A DNA stretch of 64,000 bases from Pseudomonadales bacterium. GTDB taxonomy: Bacteria > Pseudomonadota > Gammaproteobacteria > Pseudomonadales > Ketobacteraceae. The stretch is taken from assembly GCA_002708905.1 (NCBI GenBank), contig PAPM01000024.1, forward strand, positions 1 to 64,000, read 5' to 3'. Both the position numbers and the translations under genes were made by a program. The notes below the pieces were generated by a model, which was not told the origin of the DNA, did no database searches, and worked only from the letters and a program-made list of their open reading frames with translations. Every line of letters begins with the position of its first letter. The stretch's first letter is position 1. Of this stretch, positions 43,709-52,700 are shown piece after piece.

Positions 43709-45532
43709 TCAGTTAGCGCGTCGACGGCAGATCGATAGGCTTATCAGTAGCAGCAGGGAGAGGGGTAGAGCGCCGCCAAACCCCTTGGCGCTGCTGGCAT
43801 CCCCATTGGCGCCTCGGTTAAGTTCCTGGGCGGCCTGATAGTTGGCAACGGGATCGTCGTATTTTGTGTTTTCCCAGACAATCGGCAGCTCCAAAGTGGC
43901 TTGCTTGACGCTACTGAATACCACAGCATTTTCCTCCGGCGTAGTTTCATAGCGCCAGTAACCCGGGTCGTTGCCATCGACGATCAGCATGAGCTGCTTG
44001 CCAGCCGGGATGTCCACTGAAGTCCAATAGAAGTCCAGGATAATATCCTCGGCCTCACCCTCGTTCACCGCACAGCCTTCAGACTGATGACAGGAGAAGG
44101 GGGCGTGACCAACCCAGTTCGCTATCCCGGTCTCTGGATTCAGGTAGTAGAGGTAGGCAAAGTACTGTGCCTTGTCTTCCGCCACCACTGAAATCTGTAC
44201 CTTGGCTTCTCCCCGCAGGCGTAGTGTTTCCTCCAGTACAGGGGTGAGAAAGACCATGCCGTTTTCTGGAGCAATGTTATTGAAGTTCAGTGTGCGGCCA
44301 GTGTGGGCGTAGGCGCCGGTAAGTCCACCGGTAGAGGCAATCTTATTCAGAGTGCTGAAACTCAGCTCCATATCCACAGTATTATCATAGACATCGGAAA
44401 GAGCACCGCCTTGCTTGCCATATTCCGGAATCAGGTTGAACACCTTGATTTCGTCTTCCGGGTGCAGTGACGAATAGCTTTCTCTCTTGGAAATGTTTAA
44501 CACCTTGGTGCTGAATGGTGCTGCGCGGTCAATGCCGTTATCGATCCCTTTCAAATGGTGGTCGAACCACATACCGACATTCAACCAGATGGTATGGTCG
44601 TCGTTTCCTAACAACCCTCCTGCCTCACCAGAGGCATGAATACCTCGGCTCAGGTCCAGACGCCACTCACCTTGATATTGCTCCAGGGCAGTAAACAGTG
44701 AATCCGGTTGAAACAAATAATCGTGTAAGTTGTTGGCAATATAAACGGCTGGTGGATTTTCCCGGCTGTTGGCTTGGTCCAGATAGGTTGCTGCAGACCG
44801 CAGATAGCCCCATTCTTTGGTTGCCTCCACATTTTGATGGAGCTTCATATTTAAATAGTTCGCTTCTATCTCAGGGCTCGGGTTGTTGCTGGCAATGAAC
44901 GGGATGGGTTGAGCGCTGGCAATCAGTAGATTGATCCAGGCTGAGTTTGGTGTGTTGCCCGCCCAAAGTGAGTCGATCAAATCCACCCAGCCACTCATGG
45001 CCGCAATAGCTTTTACTCGTTCATCGGTGAATCCAGTCAGTAGACTAATCCCCGCGCCATAGGATATTCCGGATAAACCAATCGCATTGGGATCAACGGG
45101 ATAGGCATTGCTACTATCCAGCAGGTAGTCGATCGCGGAAGAAGCATCAGCATAGTCTTCAACGCCTGCTGTGGTGATTTGGCCTGGTGAGTTGTAAAAG
45201 CCCCGCGCGGTATAGCTCAGCACAACATAGCCATTTTCTGCGAGCAGTTTTGCTTGAGGGGCATATTCATATTCGTTCAGTGCCCAGCTGCTGATAAAAA
45301 TGACTGCAGGAAAACGAGCGTCCGGGTCATCACTTTTGGGCACGAAAACATTGGCCGGCAGATAGATTACTTCGGATGCCGGATCATTCGGGTTAAGCAG
45401 AGAGGGGACGGTGATATCGTCATCGTAGATCCATGAGTCAGCCTCGTTCTCATTCTCAGAGGCATGGGCGCTAAATGCCAGAAGCGAACATAAAAAAGTG
45501 GTCAGCGCCACGACAATGTACCGCAGATTCAT
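43709..45532 (-). CDS. Secreted S15/CocE-like alpha/beta hydrolase with GlyGly-CTERM-type tail
   Basis: The ATG at 45532, preceded by AGGGGAACCC, begins a clean signal peptide (MNLRYIVVALTTFLCSLLAFSAHAS); 607 residues. The catalytic core has nucleophile elbow GLSGISYGAGISL near residue 155 and the later His in SRGIHASGEAGG. The C-terminal beta-sandwich (about 400-560) fits X-Pro dipeptidyl-peptidase/CocE esterase architecture. The very end is GFGGALPLSLLLLISLSICRRRAN: Gly-rich, hydrophobic helix, then Arg cluster, as in GlyGly-CTERM proteins handled by rhombosortase and type II secretion. Substrate (peptide versus ester) is open. It is flanked by its own terminator. Confidence 0.85.
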   Translation of the reverse strand: MNLRYIVVALTTFLCSLLAFSAHASENENEADSWIYDDDITVPSLLNPNDPASEVIYLPANVFVPKSDDPDARFPAVIFISSWALNEYEYAPQAKLLAENGYVVLSYTARGFYNSPGQITTAGVEDYADASSAIDYLLDSSNAYPVDPNAIGLSGISYGAGISLLTGFTDERVKAIAAMSGWVDLIDSLWAGNTPNSAWINLLIASAQPIPFIASNNPSPEIEANYLNMKLHQNVEATKEWGYLRSAATYLDQANSRENPPAVYIANNLHDYLFQPDSLFTALEQYQGEWRLDLSRGIHASGEAGGLLGNDDHTIWLNVGMWFDHHLKGIDNGIDRAAPFSTKVLNISKRESYSSLHPEDEIKVFNLIPEYGKQGGALSDVYDNTVDMELSFSTLNKIASTGGLTGAYAHTGRTLNFNNIAPENGMVFLTPVLEETLRLRGEAKVQISVVAEDKAQYFAYLYYLNPETGIANWVGHAPFSCHQSEGCAVNEGEAEDIILDFYWTSVDIPAGKQLMLIVDGNDPGYWRYETTPEENAVVFSSVKQATLELPIVWENTKYDDPVANYQAAQELNRGANGDASSAKGFGGALPLSLLLLISLSICRRRAN

Positions 45533-45777
45533 ATTGGGTTCCCCTACTTCATAAACTACTTGTTTTGCTTTTGTTGTGTCAGGCACGTTTTTATTTGAGG
45601 TGTGCTCTGAAATACGCGCTCGTCAATCCTTATAGCGCAGGGAATATTTATAACTTTATGAAGAAAAAGTAGCATCGACCAAAAGGACTATTTAATGACT
45701 AGATGGTGGATTTTGGCCTGATGTTTGACGTAGATGAAGATATTTAATGGAAATTGAACCGACAATGGGTAAACAAA

Positions 45778-45803
45778 AAAGCCCAGCTGTTCGCTGGGCT
45801 TTT
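45778..45803 (-). terminator. Terminator for the FadL-like gene
   Basis: GCCCAGC / GCTGGGC form a 7-bp stem with loop TGTTC; on the minus strand the stem is followed by TTTTTTGTTT. Confidence 0.9.
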
Positions 45804-45824
45804 CGCAGAGTATGCCGCGTTGGA

Positions 45825-47510
45825 TTAGAACTTTTTATCGAACGAAATGGCACCGATGTAAGCGGTGGTCTCAGTTTCAAAAGGCATGGAGTAATAAGGG
45901 TTGTAGACGACGTCACCTTCATTACAGGTGTTGGCGTTTTGTGACTCGCACGCTGCAATATCCTGCTCAGAGTAGAGAACGCCAAACGCCGCATCGACAC
46001 GGGTGGTGTTGCTCAGCTGCCAGCCAAACCCGGCGGTAAACAGATCTGCGTCGCCAATGGGGAACAGTAAGTCTGCGGATGAGCTGGGGATTGCCCCGGT
46101 ACGGGGTTCATAGCCTACGCGCAGTACCACATTGTCATTCCATTGATATTCAGCGCCAATGGCCACGGACCAGGTGTCATCATACGCACGGCGGATACGC
46201 ATTTCGTCTGGATCGGCGTTGTCCTTCACAGGGGCCACAGCGTATATGGCGTTGGACAGGTTAAGGAAGTCAACGCTGTCGCTAAACTTGAAAACCAATT
46301 CATCCCATACGCTGTACTCAACCCACTTCAGATCGACGTTGATCTTTAGATTCGGCAACACTTTGATAGATGCACCGAAAGCGAAATTTTGCGGCATCAG
46401 GTATTCCAGCTCCACGGTGCCTTCCTCGACCGCTTGTACATTGAACGCAGTGCCACCAAAAAGAGGTTGGAGTGGATCAAGCAAAGAGAGACCGTCTGCT
46501 GTGGCCAAGAATGATTCGGTGTTTTCCATCTTGTAATCACCGGACAACTGGGAGGTCGTTTCGCTTTGATAGAGGAAACCCAATGATAACCACTCATAGG
46601 GTTCGTATAGAATGCCGAAATTAAAGCCTACAGAAAGGAAATCCTCCATTTCCATAGAAAGTCGGCCGACTGTGTCGTAGGGTTGAAGTATGTGCAGCTC
46701 TTCCCCATCTGGTAGCAATTCATTAACGGTTTCCAGCCACCTGGTGGTTTCCAGCGGGGCACGCAGATAGGTGTCCAACGCCATTCCCTGATATGAGAAA
46801 TTAACACCTACTCCGAACGAGAGTTTCTCGCTCACCGGAATTGCCACGGTGGGAGAGAAATAAGTGAGCCGGGTAACCCCCACATTTACACCTTGGTAAG
46901 CACCAGCGTCTCCCATTCCGCTTTGCGGGTCAGTTGGGTCCCGCGTGTAACCTATTCCCTGTGGAGAGTAGACCGCAGTACCGAATGTCCAGCCTCGGCT
47001 GGGATCTTCAAAAGCAATGCCGCCAGAAGGAAACGCTAAGATGGGTATTTCCTGAAAGCCTACAAAAGGAAGCATCAAACCCGGGCCTTCAAGTGAGCTG
47101 CTTGAATTTGCGATTGGATCAATCCCCCAGCATTCATCCGCATCCGCGGCATCAGCACAGGTCGTGTTCTGCACCAACTGATAATATGCTTGCTTGTAAT
47201 CGTCGTCTGGTCGAGTGGGTTCGCCAATTTCCCCATCAATCGTCATGTGGGCAGCCAACAACTTGATGTTCATCTGTCGGCCCTTGATTTTGGCAAGGCC
47301 TGCTGGATTGAAGTGAATGGAGTCAATGCCTGGTGGATCTGCAGTAACAGCATTACCCAGGCCCAAGGCCTTGGGGTTGCCTATAGTGACGTTATGCAAA
47401 AGTTGCGCGTTTGCCCCAGAACTGAATGCTATGGCGCCAGCGAGGGCCATATAGCGAGCGTGTTGTCGATACATACGAGTTTTTTGATCCAAGTTAAGGT
47501 CTTTATCCAT
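45825..47510 (-). CDS. OmpP1/FadL-family outer-membrane transporter
   Basis: The 561-residue product has a signal peptide ending SSGANA and the FadL N-terminal hatch pattern IGNPKALGLGNAVTADPPGIDSIHFNPAGLAKIKG, including the NPAGL motif. The remainder is alternating beta-strand sequence with aromatic-rich edges, ending on IGAISFDKKF. FadL proteins carry long-chain fatty acids, alkanes or other hydrophobic compounds across the outer membrane. The long signal region may really begin at a later Met (MYRQHARYMALAG). Its substrate might relate to the beta-oxidation genes in this window or to the nearby lipopeptide cluster; neither is shown. Confidence 0.9.
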   Translation of the reverse strand: MDKDLNLDQKTRMYRQHARYMALAGAIAFSSGANAQLLHNVTIGNPKALGLGNAVTADPPGIDSIHFNPAGLAKIKGRQMNIKLLAAHMTIDGEIGEPTRPDDDYKQAYYQLVQNTTCADAADADECWGIDPIANSSSSLEGPGLMLPFVGFQEIPILAFPSGGIAFEDPSRGWTFGTAVYSPQGIGYTRDPTDPQSGMGDAGAYQGVNVGVTRLTYFSPTVAIPVSEKLSFGVGVNFSYQGMALDTYLRAPLETTRWLETVNELLPDGEELHILQPYDTVGRLSMEMEDFLSVGFNFGILYEPYEWLSLGFLYQSETTSQLSGDYKMENTESFLATADGLSLLDPLQPLFGGTAFNVQAVEEGTVELEYLMPQNFAFGASIKVLPNLKINVDLKWVEYSVWDELVFKFSDSVDFLNLSNAIYAVAPVKDNADPDEMRIRRAYDDTWSVAIGAEYQWNDNVVLRVGYEPRTGAIPSSSADLLFPIGDADLFTAGFGWQLSNTTRVDAAFGVLYSEQDIAACESQNANTCNEGDVVYNPYYSMPFETETTAYIGAISFDKKF

Positions 47511-47609
47511 TTAGCGTATTTCAGTCCTTCAACCAATGTGTCTCTGGTCTCGGAATGAAACCCCTCACTTTCATTAATAAATAATTATAAAAATTGATAA
47601 GTTTTGTTT

Positions 47610-49202
47610 TTATTCGCCGTCCCGCCAAGCTTTGAACGCGTCATAGAGGCTCTTGTGTGACTTTCCGTTGTCAGATTTCTTCTCGTCATCAAATGTTTTT
47701 ATTTCGCGTTCAAACTTGATCTCATCCACTTCCTGCAGATACGAGTCGTCCTCATCCAGTACGGAGCTGACGGTGTCGGTAGGGCTATCCAGCCAAGTAT
47801 TTAGGGTTTGTAAATCATCAGGAGACAGAACTCCAGCCGCTTTCTTTAGTTTTAATGTGTTAAGAATGTAATCGTAACGGGAAACCGCATATTCTTTGCG
47901 CGCCTGGAACACCTTTCTTTGGGCTGAGATAGCGTCGGTCATGGTCCTGATACCATCTTCCCACCCGGTCTTGATGGCTCGCAATGAGCTGTTGTTGGAT
48001 TTTACTGCGCGTAATCGAGCTTGTACGCTGGCGACATTGGCGTTTACCTGCGTGTGATATTGGCGGGTCTCCCGCAGGGCATTGCGTCGGGCAAGCTCCA
48101 TGTTGTGGCGGGCTTCCTGGACTCTATAGTCTGCTTCACGTACCTGGGATGAGGTTATGCCGCCGGTGTATAGGGGAATGGATACTTGTATGCCAAAAGT
48201 GGTTGTGTCGGAAGAGGGGGTAAAGCCGCCTCCCACATCCCGGTGCTCATAGCGCATAAACAGGTCAGCCGTTGGAGCATGGCCGGACTTTTTCTCGGAC
48301 AACTCTTTTTCGGCCGCTTCCAGGGCAAACTGGGATGCAAGCAAGCGGTAATTGGTTTTCTTGGCGAAATCCTCCCACTCGGCCAATTCATAGGGCTGGG
48401 GTGGTTCGATGGGGATGTCTTTCGGTAGAGGGCTCACGACATCAATATAATTTCCTGTGAGCAGCGCCATGTTTTCCTTCATTACTTCCACTTGGCTCTG
48501 GGCGACAATAACTGCGGCTTTCGCGATGTCGTGCTGTGCCTGAAGCTCAAACACGTCGGTGTCCCGCATCAGGCCAAGCTTGTATCGGTTTTTGATCTCT
48601 GTTAGCTGGGTGCGGAGGGTTTTCTCCTCCGACTTGGCCAGCCGATATTCCTCTTCTGCTCTTAACACGCCAAAGTAAGTCTCAGCGGAGCGGATCATGA
48701 GTTCCTGTTGGCTGTAGGCCAGATCAGCCTTTGCGGCGTTATCCAGGCTTTTTGCCCGCTTGTAACGATGCCAGCGGTCCATTCTCAGGATGGGTTGGGA
48801 AACGGTTACATCGTAGATGGTGGCTTCGTAATCTTCTTGAGAGCTGCGGGTGCTTCCGCATACATCCAATGCTTCATCAATAGTCGAAGGATTGTTGATA
48901 ACGGAGCACGCTATGAATTCATTGACGCCACCTCCCGGTATACCACCGTCAAACACGACTTCATCGCTCTCGTAATACTGCTTCCCCCACGATCCGTTCA
49001 GGCTGGCATTTGGCATCAAACCGCCATAGGCCTGTTCCATCTTTTCGTGATCGGCGAGGTATTTTTGCTTTTTTGCCGCCCACTCCGCATCGTTCTTTCG
49101 GGCTAATGCAAAAATTTCCTCAAGATTCTCAGCGAAGAGATGGGGACTCAGCAGGCAAACGAAAACCAACGTAAGGCGGGATACTGCGGCTCTAATTCTC
49201 AT
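47610..49202 (-). CDS. TolC-family outer-membrane efflux/secretion channel
   Basis: The ATG at 49202 opens a signal peptide (MRIRAAVSRLTLVFVCLLSPHLFA), giving 530 residues; a longer frame upstream adds non-signal sequence. The mature protein is long, Ala/Glu-rich helical hairpins with the TolC repeats TVSQPILRMDRWHRYKRAK and TTFGIQVSIPLYTGGITSSQVREADYRVQEA. Such trimers form outer-membrane/periplasmic tunnels for type I secretion or RND/MacB pumps. It is divergent from the NRPS operon across 527 bp and is the best local candidate for lipopeptide export. The acidic C-terminal tail (LDEDDSYLQEVDEIKFEREIKTFDDEKKS) is longer than usual. Confidence 0.9.
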   Translation of the reverse strand: MRIRAAVSRLTLVFVCLLSPHLFAENLEEIFALARKNDAEWAAKKQKYLADHEKMEQAYGGLMPNASLNGSWGKQYYESDEVVFDGGIPGGGVNEFIACSVINNPSTIDEALDVCGSTRSSQEDYEATIYDVTVSQPILRMDRWHRYKRAKSLDNAAKADLAYSQQELMIRSAETYFGVLRAEEEYRLAKSEEKTLRTQLTEIKNRYKLGLMRDTDVFELQAQHDIAKAAVIVAQSQVEVMKENMALLTGNYIDVVSPLPKDIPIEPPQPYELAEWEDFAKKTNYRLLASQFALEAAEKELSEKKSGHAPTADLFMRYEHRDVGGGFTPSSDTTTFGIQVSIPLYTGGITSSQVREADYRVQEARHNMELARRNALRETRQYHTQVNANVASVQARLRAVKSNNSSLRAIKTGWEDGIRTMTDAISAQRKVFQARKEYAVSRYDYILNTLKLKKAAGVLSPDDLQTLNTWLDSPTDTVSSVLDEDDSYLQEVDEIKFEREIKTFDDEKKSDNGKSHKSLYDAFKAWRDGE

Positions 49203-49729
49203 ATATTTATAGTATTTGCTTGTTATGCTTGGTATTTTTGTCGCCCACTCTACGCCAGAAACACCGCGAAGGAAAGCCTCCAAAAGGGGGATTCCCGGTG
49301 TTCACCTCAATGTCTGCCGTTGCTGGACCTTGTGCACCTGTAGCTGATCATCATATAAAATATGACCACCAATTCAGTAGGCATCCTTGTGATTCTTTGT
49401 TAAGCCGCGGTTAAACAATGTAAACAAACGTTTGAATCGTGCAGCACAGGGGGTTAAATTGTTCCTTTGTAAGGCCTATCTGATTGATATAATGAGCTTT
49501 TTCGTTGTATATTTCAGCACGGCCAGATGTATACGCGGTGTCTGTCTTTGCTAAAAAATGCGAATTTGAATAAAGTAACCGGGCTACCTTCGATCTATAA
49601 TTAAAAATCTGGTGGTATCTCGCCTTAGATTAATGGCTTACCTTGCCTTATTGATGGATAAGGTGGTTGTCGTCATGGCTGCGCAAGGTGCGATTGCATA
49701 ATAAGAATAATCAAGCAGGAAATGTCCGT
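49203..49729. other. Divergent intergenic region between tolC-like gene and NRPS operon
   Basis: This 527-bp region has no convincing full-length gene. It holds AT-rich promoter-like elements, including TATAAT at 49488-49493 and 49596-49601, neither with a good -35. The palindrome CAAACGTTTG lies at 49425-49434. A 22-codon hydrophobic open frame (49633-49701) ends 28 bp before the NRPS start. Its internal ATG at 49675 is preceded by AAGGTGG. Regulation of the cluster is probably encoded here, but no regulator site can be named. Confidence 0.55.
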
Positions 49730-52700
49730 ATGTCATTAGAAGTTGGGCCTATCTCCTTTAATCCCGCAGAATGTTCCAATCTGGTTGAATTGTTGGAAGC
49801 CCGCGCTGAATTGCATCCCAACAAAGTTGCATTCACGTTTTTGCCTGACGGAGAAGATCAGGGAATAACGGTTACCTATCAACAGTTGCAAGCCCAGGCG
49901 AAATTGGCGGCCATCCGCTACTGCGCTATTGCCCAACCGGGCGACCGGGCGCTAATGCTGTTCCCATCGGGTCTGGAATTTATTTTTGCATTCTTTGGCT
50001 GCCTGTACAGCGGTGTAATCGCCGTTCCTGCCTATCCACCCCGTCGCAACCAGAATTTAGGCCGATTGAAGGCCATCATTGACGACTGTGATCCTACCTT
50101 TGTTCTGACTACCTCCAAGGTGTTGAGCATTGCAGAACCCCTGTTTGCCGAAACAGAGGGGTTGTCTGATCTGGAATTTCTTACCGTGGACCTCGATCAG
50201 GGGGGCTCCGTTGAGTCTTGGCAGCCGCCGGAGATTACCCCGGATACTTTGGCATTTCTTCAGTACACCTCCGGTTCCACCGGCAACCCGAAAGGGGTCA
50301 TGGTCAGCCACGGTAATCTGATCTACAACGAGACTATGATTACGGCGGCTTTCAAAAGCCATTCCGAAGATGTTGCCGTAAGCTGGTTGCCCATGTTCCA
50401 TGATATGGGGCTGATCGGCACTACTTTGCAGCCACTCTATGTGGGTGCCACTTCTGTCTTCATGTCACCTGCCTCGTTCCTGCAGAAGCCGATGCGCTGG
50501 CTGCAAGCGATCAGCGACTATCGTGGAACAGCCATTTGTGCCCCAAACTTTGCGTATGAATTATGCGTTAATCAAATTACGGATGAACAGAAAGCCTCCC
50601 TGGATCTGTCCTCACTGAGAATCGCTTTGTCCGGTGCAGAGGCGGTCCGGCCTGAAACTCTGGAAGGCTTTATCCGGGCATTTGAAGTCAGTGGTTTTAA
50701 ACGCCAGGCATTTACGCCGGTTTTTGGATTGGCTGAAGCCACCTTGATGGTGACGTGCGCGCGGGAGGAGAATCGGCCTTTATTCACTTCAGTAGATTCT
50801 GTTGCCCTGTCGGAAAACAGGATCGTGCCGGCGGCAGCGGGCGCAGACTCTGAAAAAGTGACCCGCCTGGTGTCCAATGGGGTAGCGCCCCTGGATACGG
50901 AAGTGGCTATCGTTGACCCCATCAGCAAAGCCAGACTGCCGGAGGGTGAGGTCGGAGAGATCTGGTCCAAGGGAGACAACATTGCCAAGGGCTACTGGCG
51001 CAACGAAGAGGCGACAGAAGAAACCTTCAGGGCATTTACTGCTGATGGCGCGGGTCCGTTCATGCGAACAGGTGACCTGGGTTGCCTGATCGACAGCGAG
51101 CTATATATCACCGGCCGTCAGAAAGATGTCATTATCATTCGTGGCCGCAATCATTATCCCCAGGACATCGAATTTACAGTGCAGCAAAGTCACGTGGCGT
51201 TGAAGTCCGATGCCGGTGCCGCCTTTGCGGTTGAAATTGATGGCGAAGAGCGTCTGGTGGTGGTGCAGGAGGTGGAAAGAAAGTACCGAATGCGCCTGGT
51301 GGCCGAAGTGGTCAGCGCAGCGGTGAGACAAGCGGTTGCTGAAAACCACGAACTGCAGGTTCACACTATTGTGTTCCTGAAGCCGGGAGCGATCCTGAAG
51401 ACGTCCAGCGGCAAGATTCAGCGCAGTGCCAATCGGCAGGCGTTTATGGAAGGTACGTTGGAGCCCATTGCTGTCAGCGCATTGAATGCTGTCGAGCAGG
51501 GCGAGCAAGAGAAGAAGGAAATCGAGGCGGCCCTGGATCTCAGCAAGGATCAATGGCAGCAGCTGCCGGCCGATCAGAAAGAGCCACGGCTGATGCTGTA
51601 CCTGAAAGCGGCCATCGCCAGCGAGATCGGTGAGAAAATCGACCGTATCAGCGATGATGTCAGTTTGATGGGGCTGGGTATTGATTCGCTGCAGATCACT
51701 CAGCTGTTTACTCGTCTACGTGACCGTTTCGAGATCAATCTGGAGCTGCCTGCACTGTTCGATGCCCGCGACTTCAAGGCATTGGCGGCGACGCTGGCGG
51801 ATGCGATGGAAGGTGGCGCCGGCTCCAATCTGCCGCCGCTGACCGCTGTTGAGCGCAGCGATCTCATGCCCATGTCGTTCTCGCAGAAACGCATGTGGTT
51901 CATGGATAAGCTGCGGGAAAACAACGTAGCCTATAATTTGCCGTTCGCCCTGAAGATCCAGGGTGGATTGGATATTGAAGCGGCAGAAAAAGCCTTTGAA
52001 AGTATGGTCACCCGCCACGAAGTGCTGCGTACGGTCTATGTGGAGCGGGATGGCCATGCCTATCAGCGGGTGATGCCGCCCCAAAGCTGGTCCTTTACTC
52101 GCGAGGATCTCACCTATCTGAAAGAGCCCGCCTTGGGTCGAGCTATTCAGGATCGCATAGATCGTGAAGCCCGCAAGCCTTTTGATCTTTCAACGGGCCC
52201 GGTTATCCGCACGCATCTGCTGCAGCTCCCCAATCAGGAAGCGGAGTCTTTGAAGGGGCGCGCAGCGGAACAGTATCTGCTGCTGGTGACCATGCATCAT
52301 ATTGCGGCAGACGGCTTCTCGTTGAAAGTGATTACCGATGAGATCTCCTTTGCTTATGAGGCGCAGATATCGGATGCGCCTTCCAAACTGCAACCGTTGA
52401 CAATTCAATACGCCGATTTTGCCCACTGGCAGAAAGGGCTGTTTGATAGTGGCTTGCTGAATAAGCAGCTGGATTACTGGTTGGATCACCTTAAGGGTGT
52501 GCCGGTATTGGACCTGCCCCTGGATCATCCGCGGCCACCGGAACAGAGTTTCAACGGCAGCAACTATTATTTTTCTATTCCAAAGGAACAGGTGCAGGCA
52601 CTCAAGCAGCTTAGTCGTTCACAGGGCGTCACTTTGTACATGTCATTGTTGACCTCGTTCAACGTACTGTTATATCAGTACACGCAGAGTGAAGACATCT

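Noticed and set aside
45533-45824. Hidden gene between the S15-like and FadL-like genes
   Set aside because: Only short frames without ribosome sites are present; the stretch contains the FadL gene's terminator and presumably the S15-like gene's promoter.
49425-49434. CAAACGTTTG as a PsrA site in the NRPS promoter region
   Set aside because: The half-sites have no spacer, whereas the PsrA consensus needs 2-4 bases; left as an unassigned palindrome.
49634-49646. Sigma-54-like TGGC...TTGC element before the NRPS gene
   Set aside because: The GG to GC distance is 8 bases rather than the required 10, and no enhancer-binding regulator is nearby.
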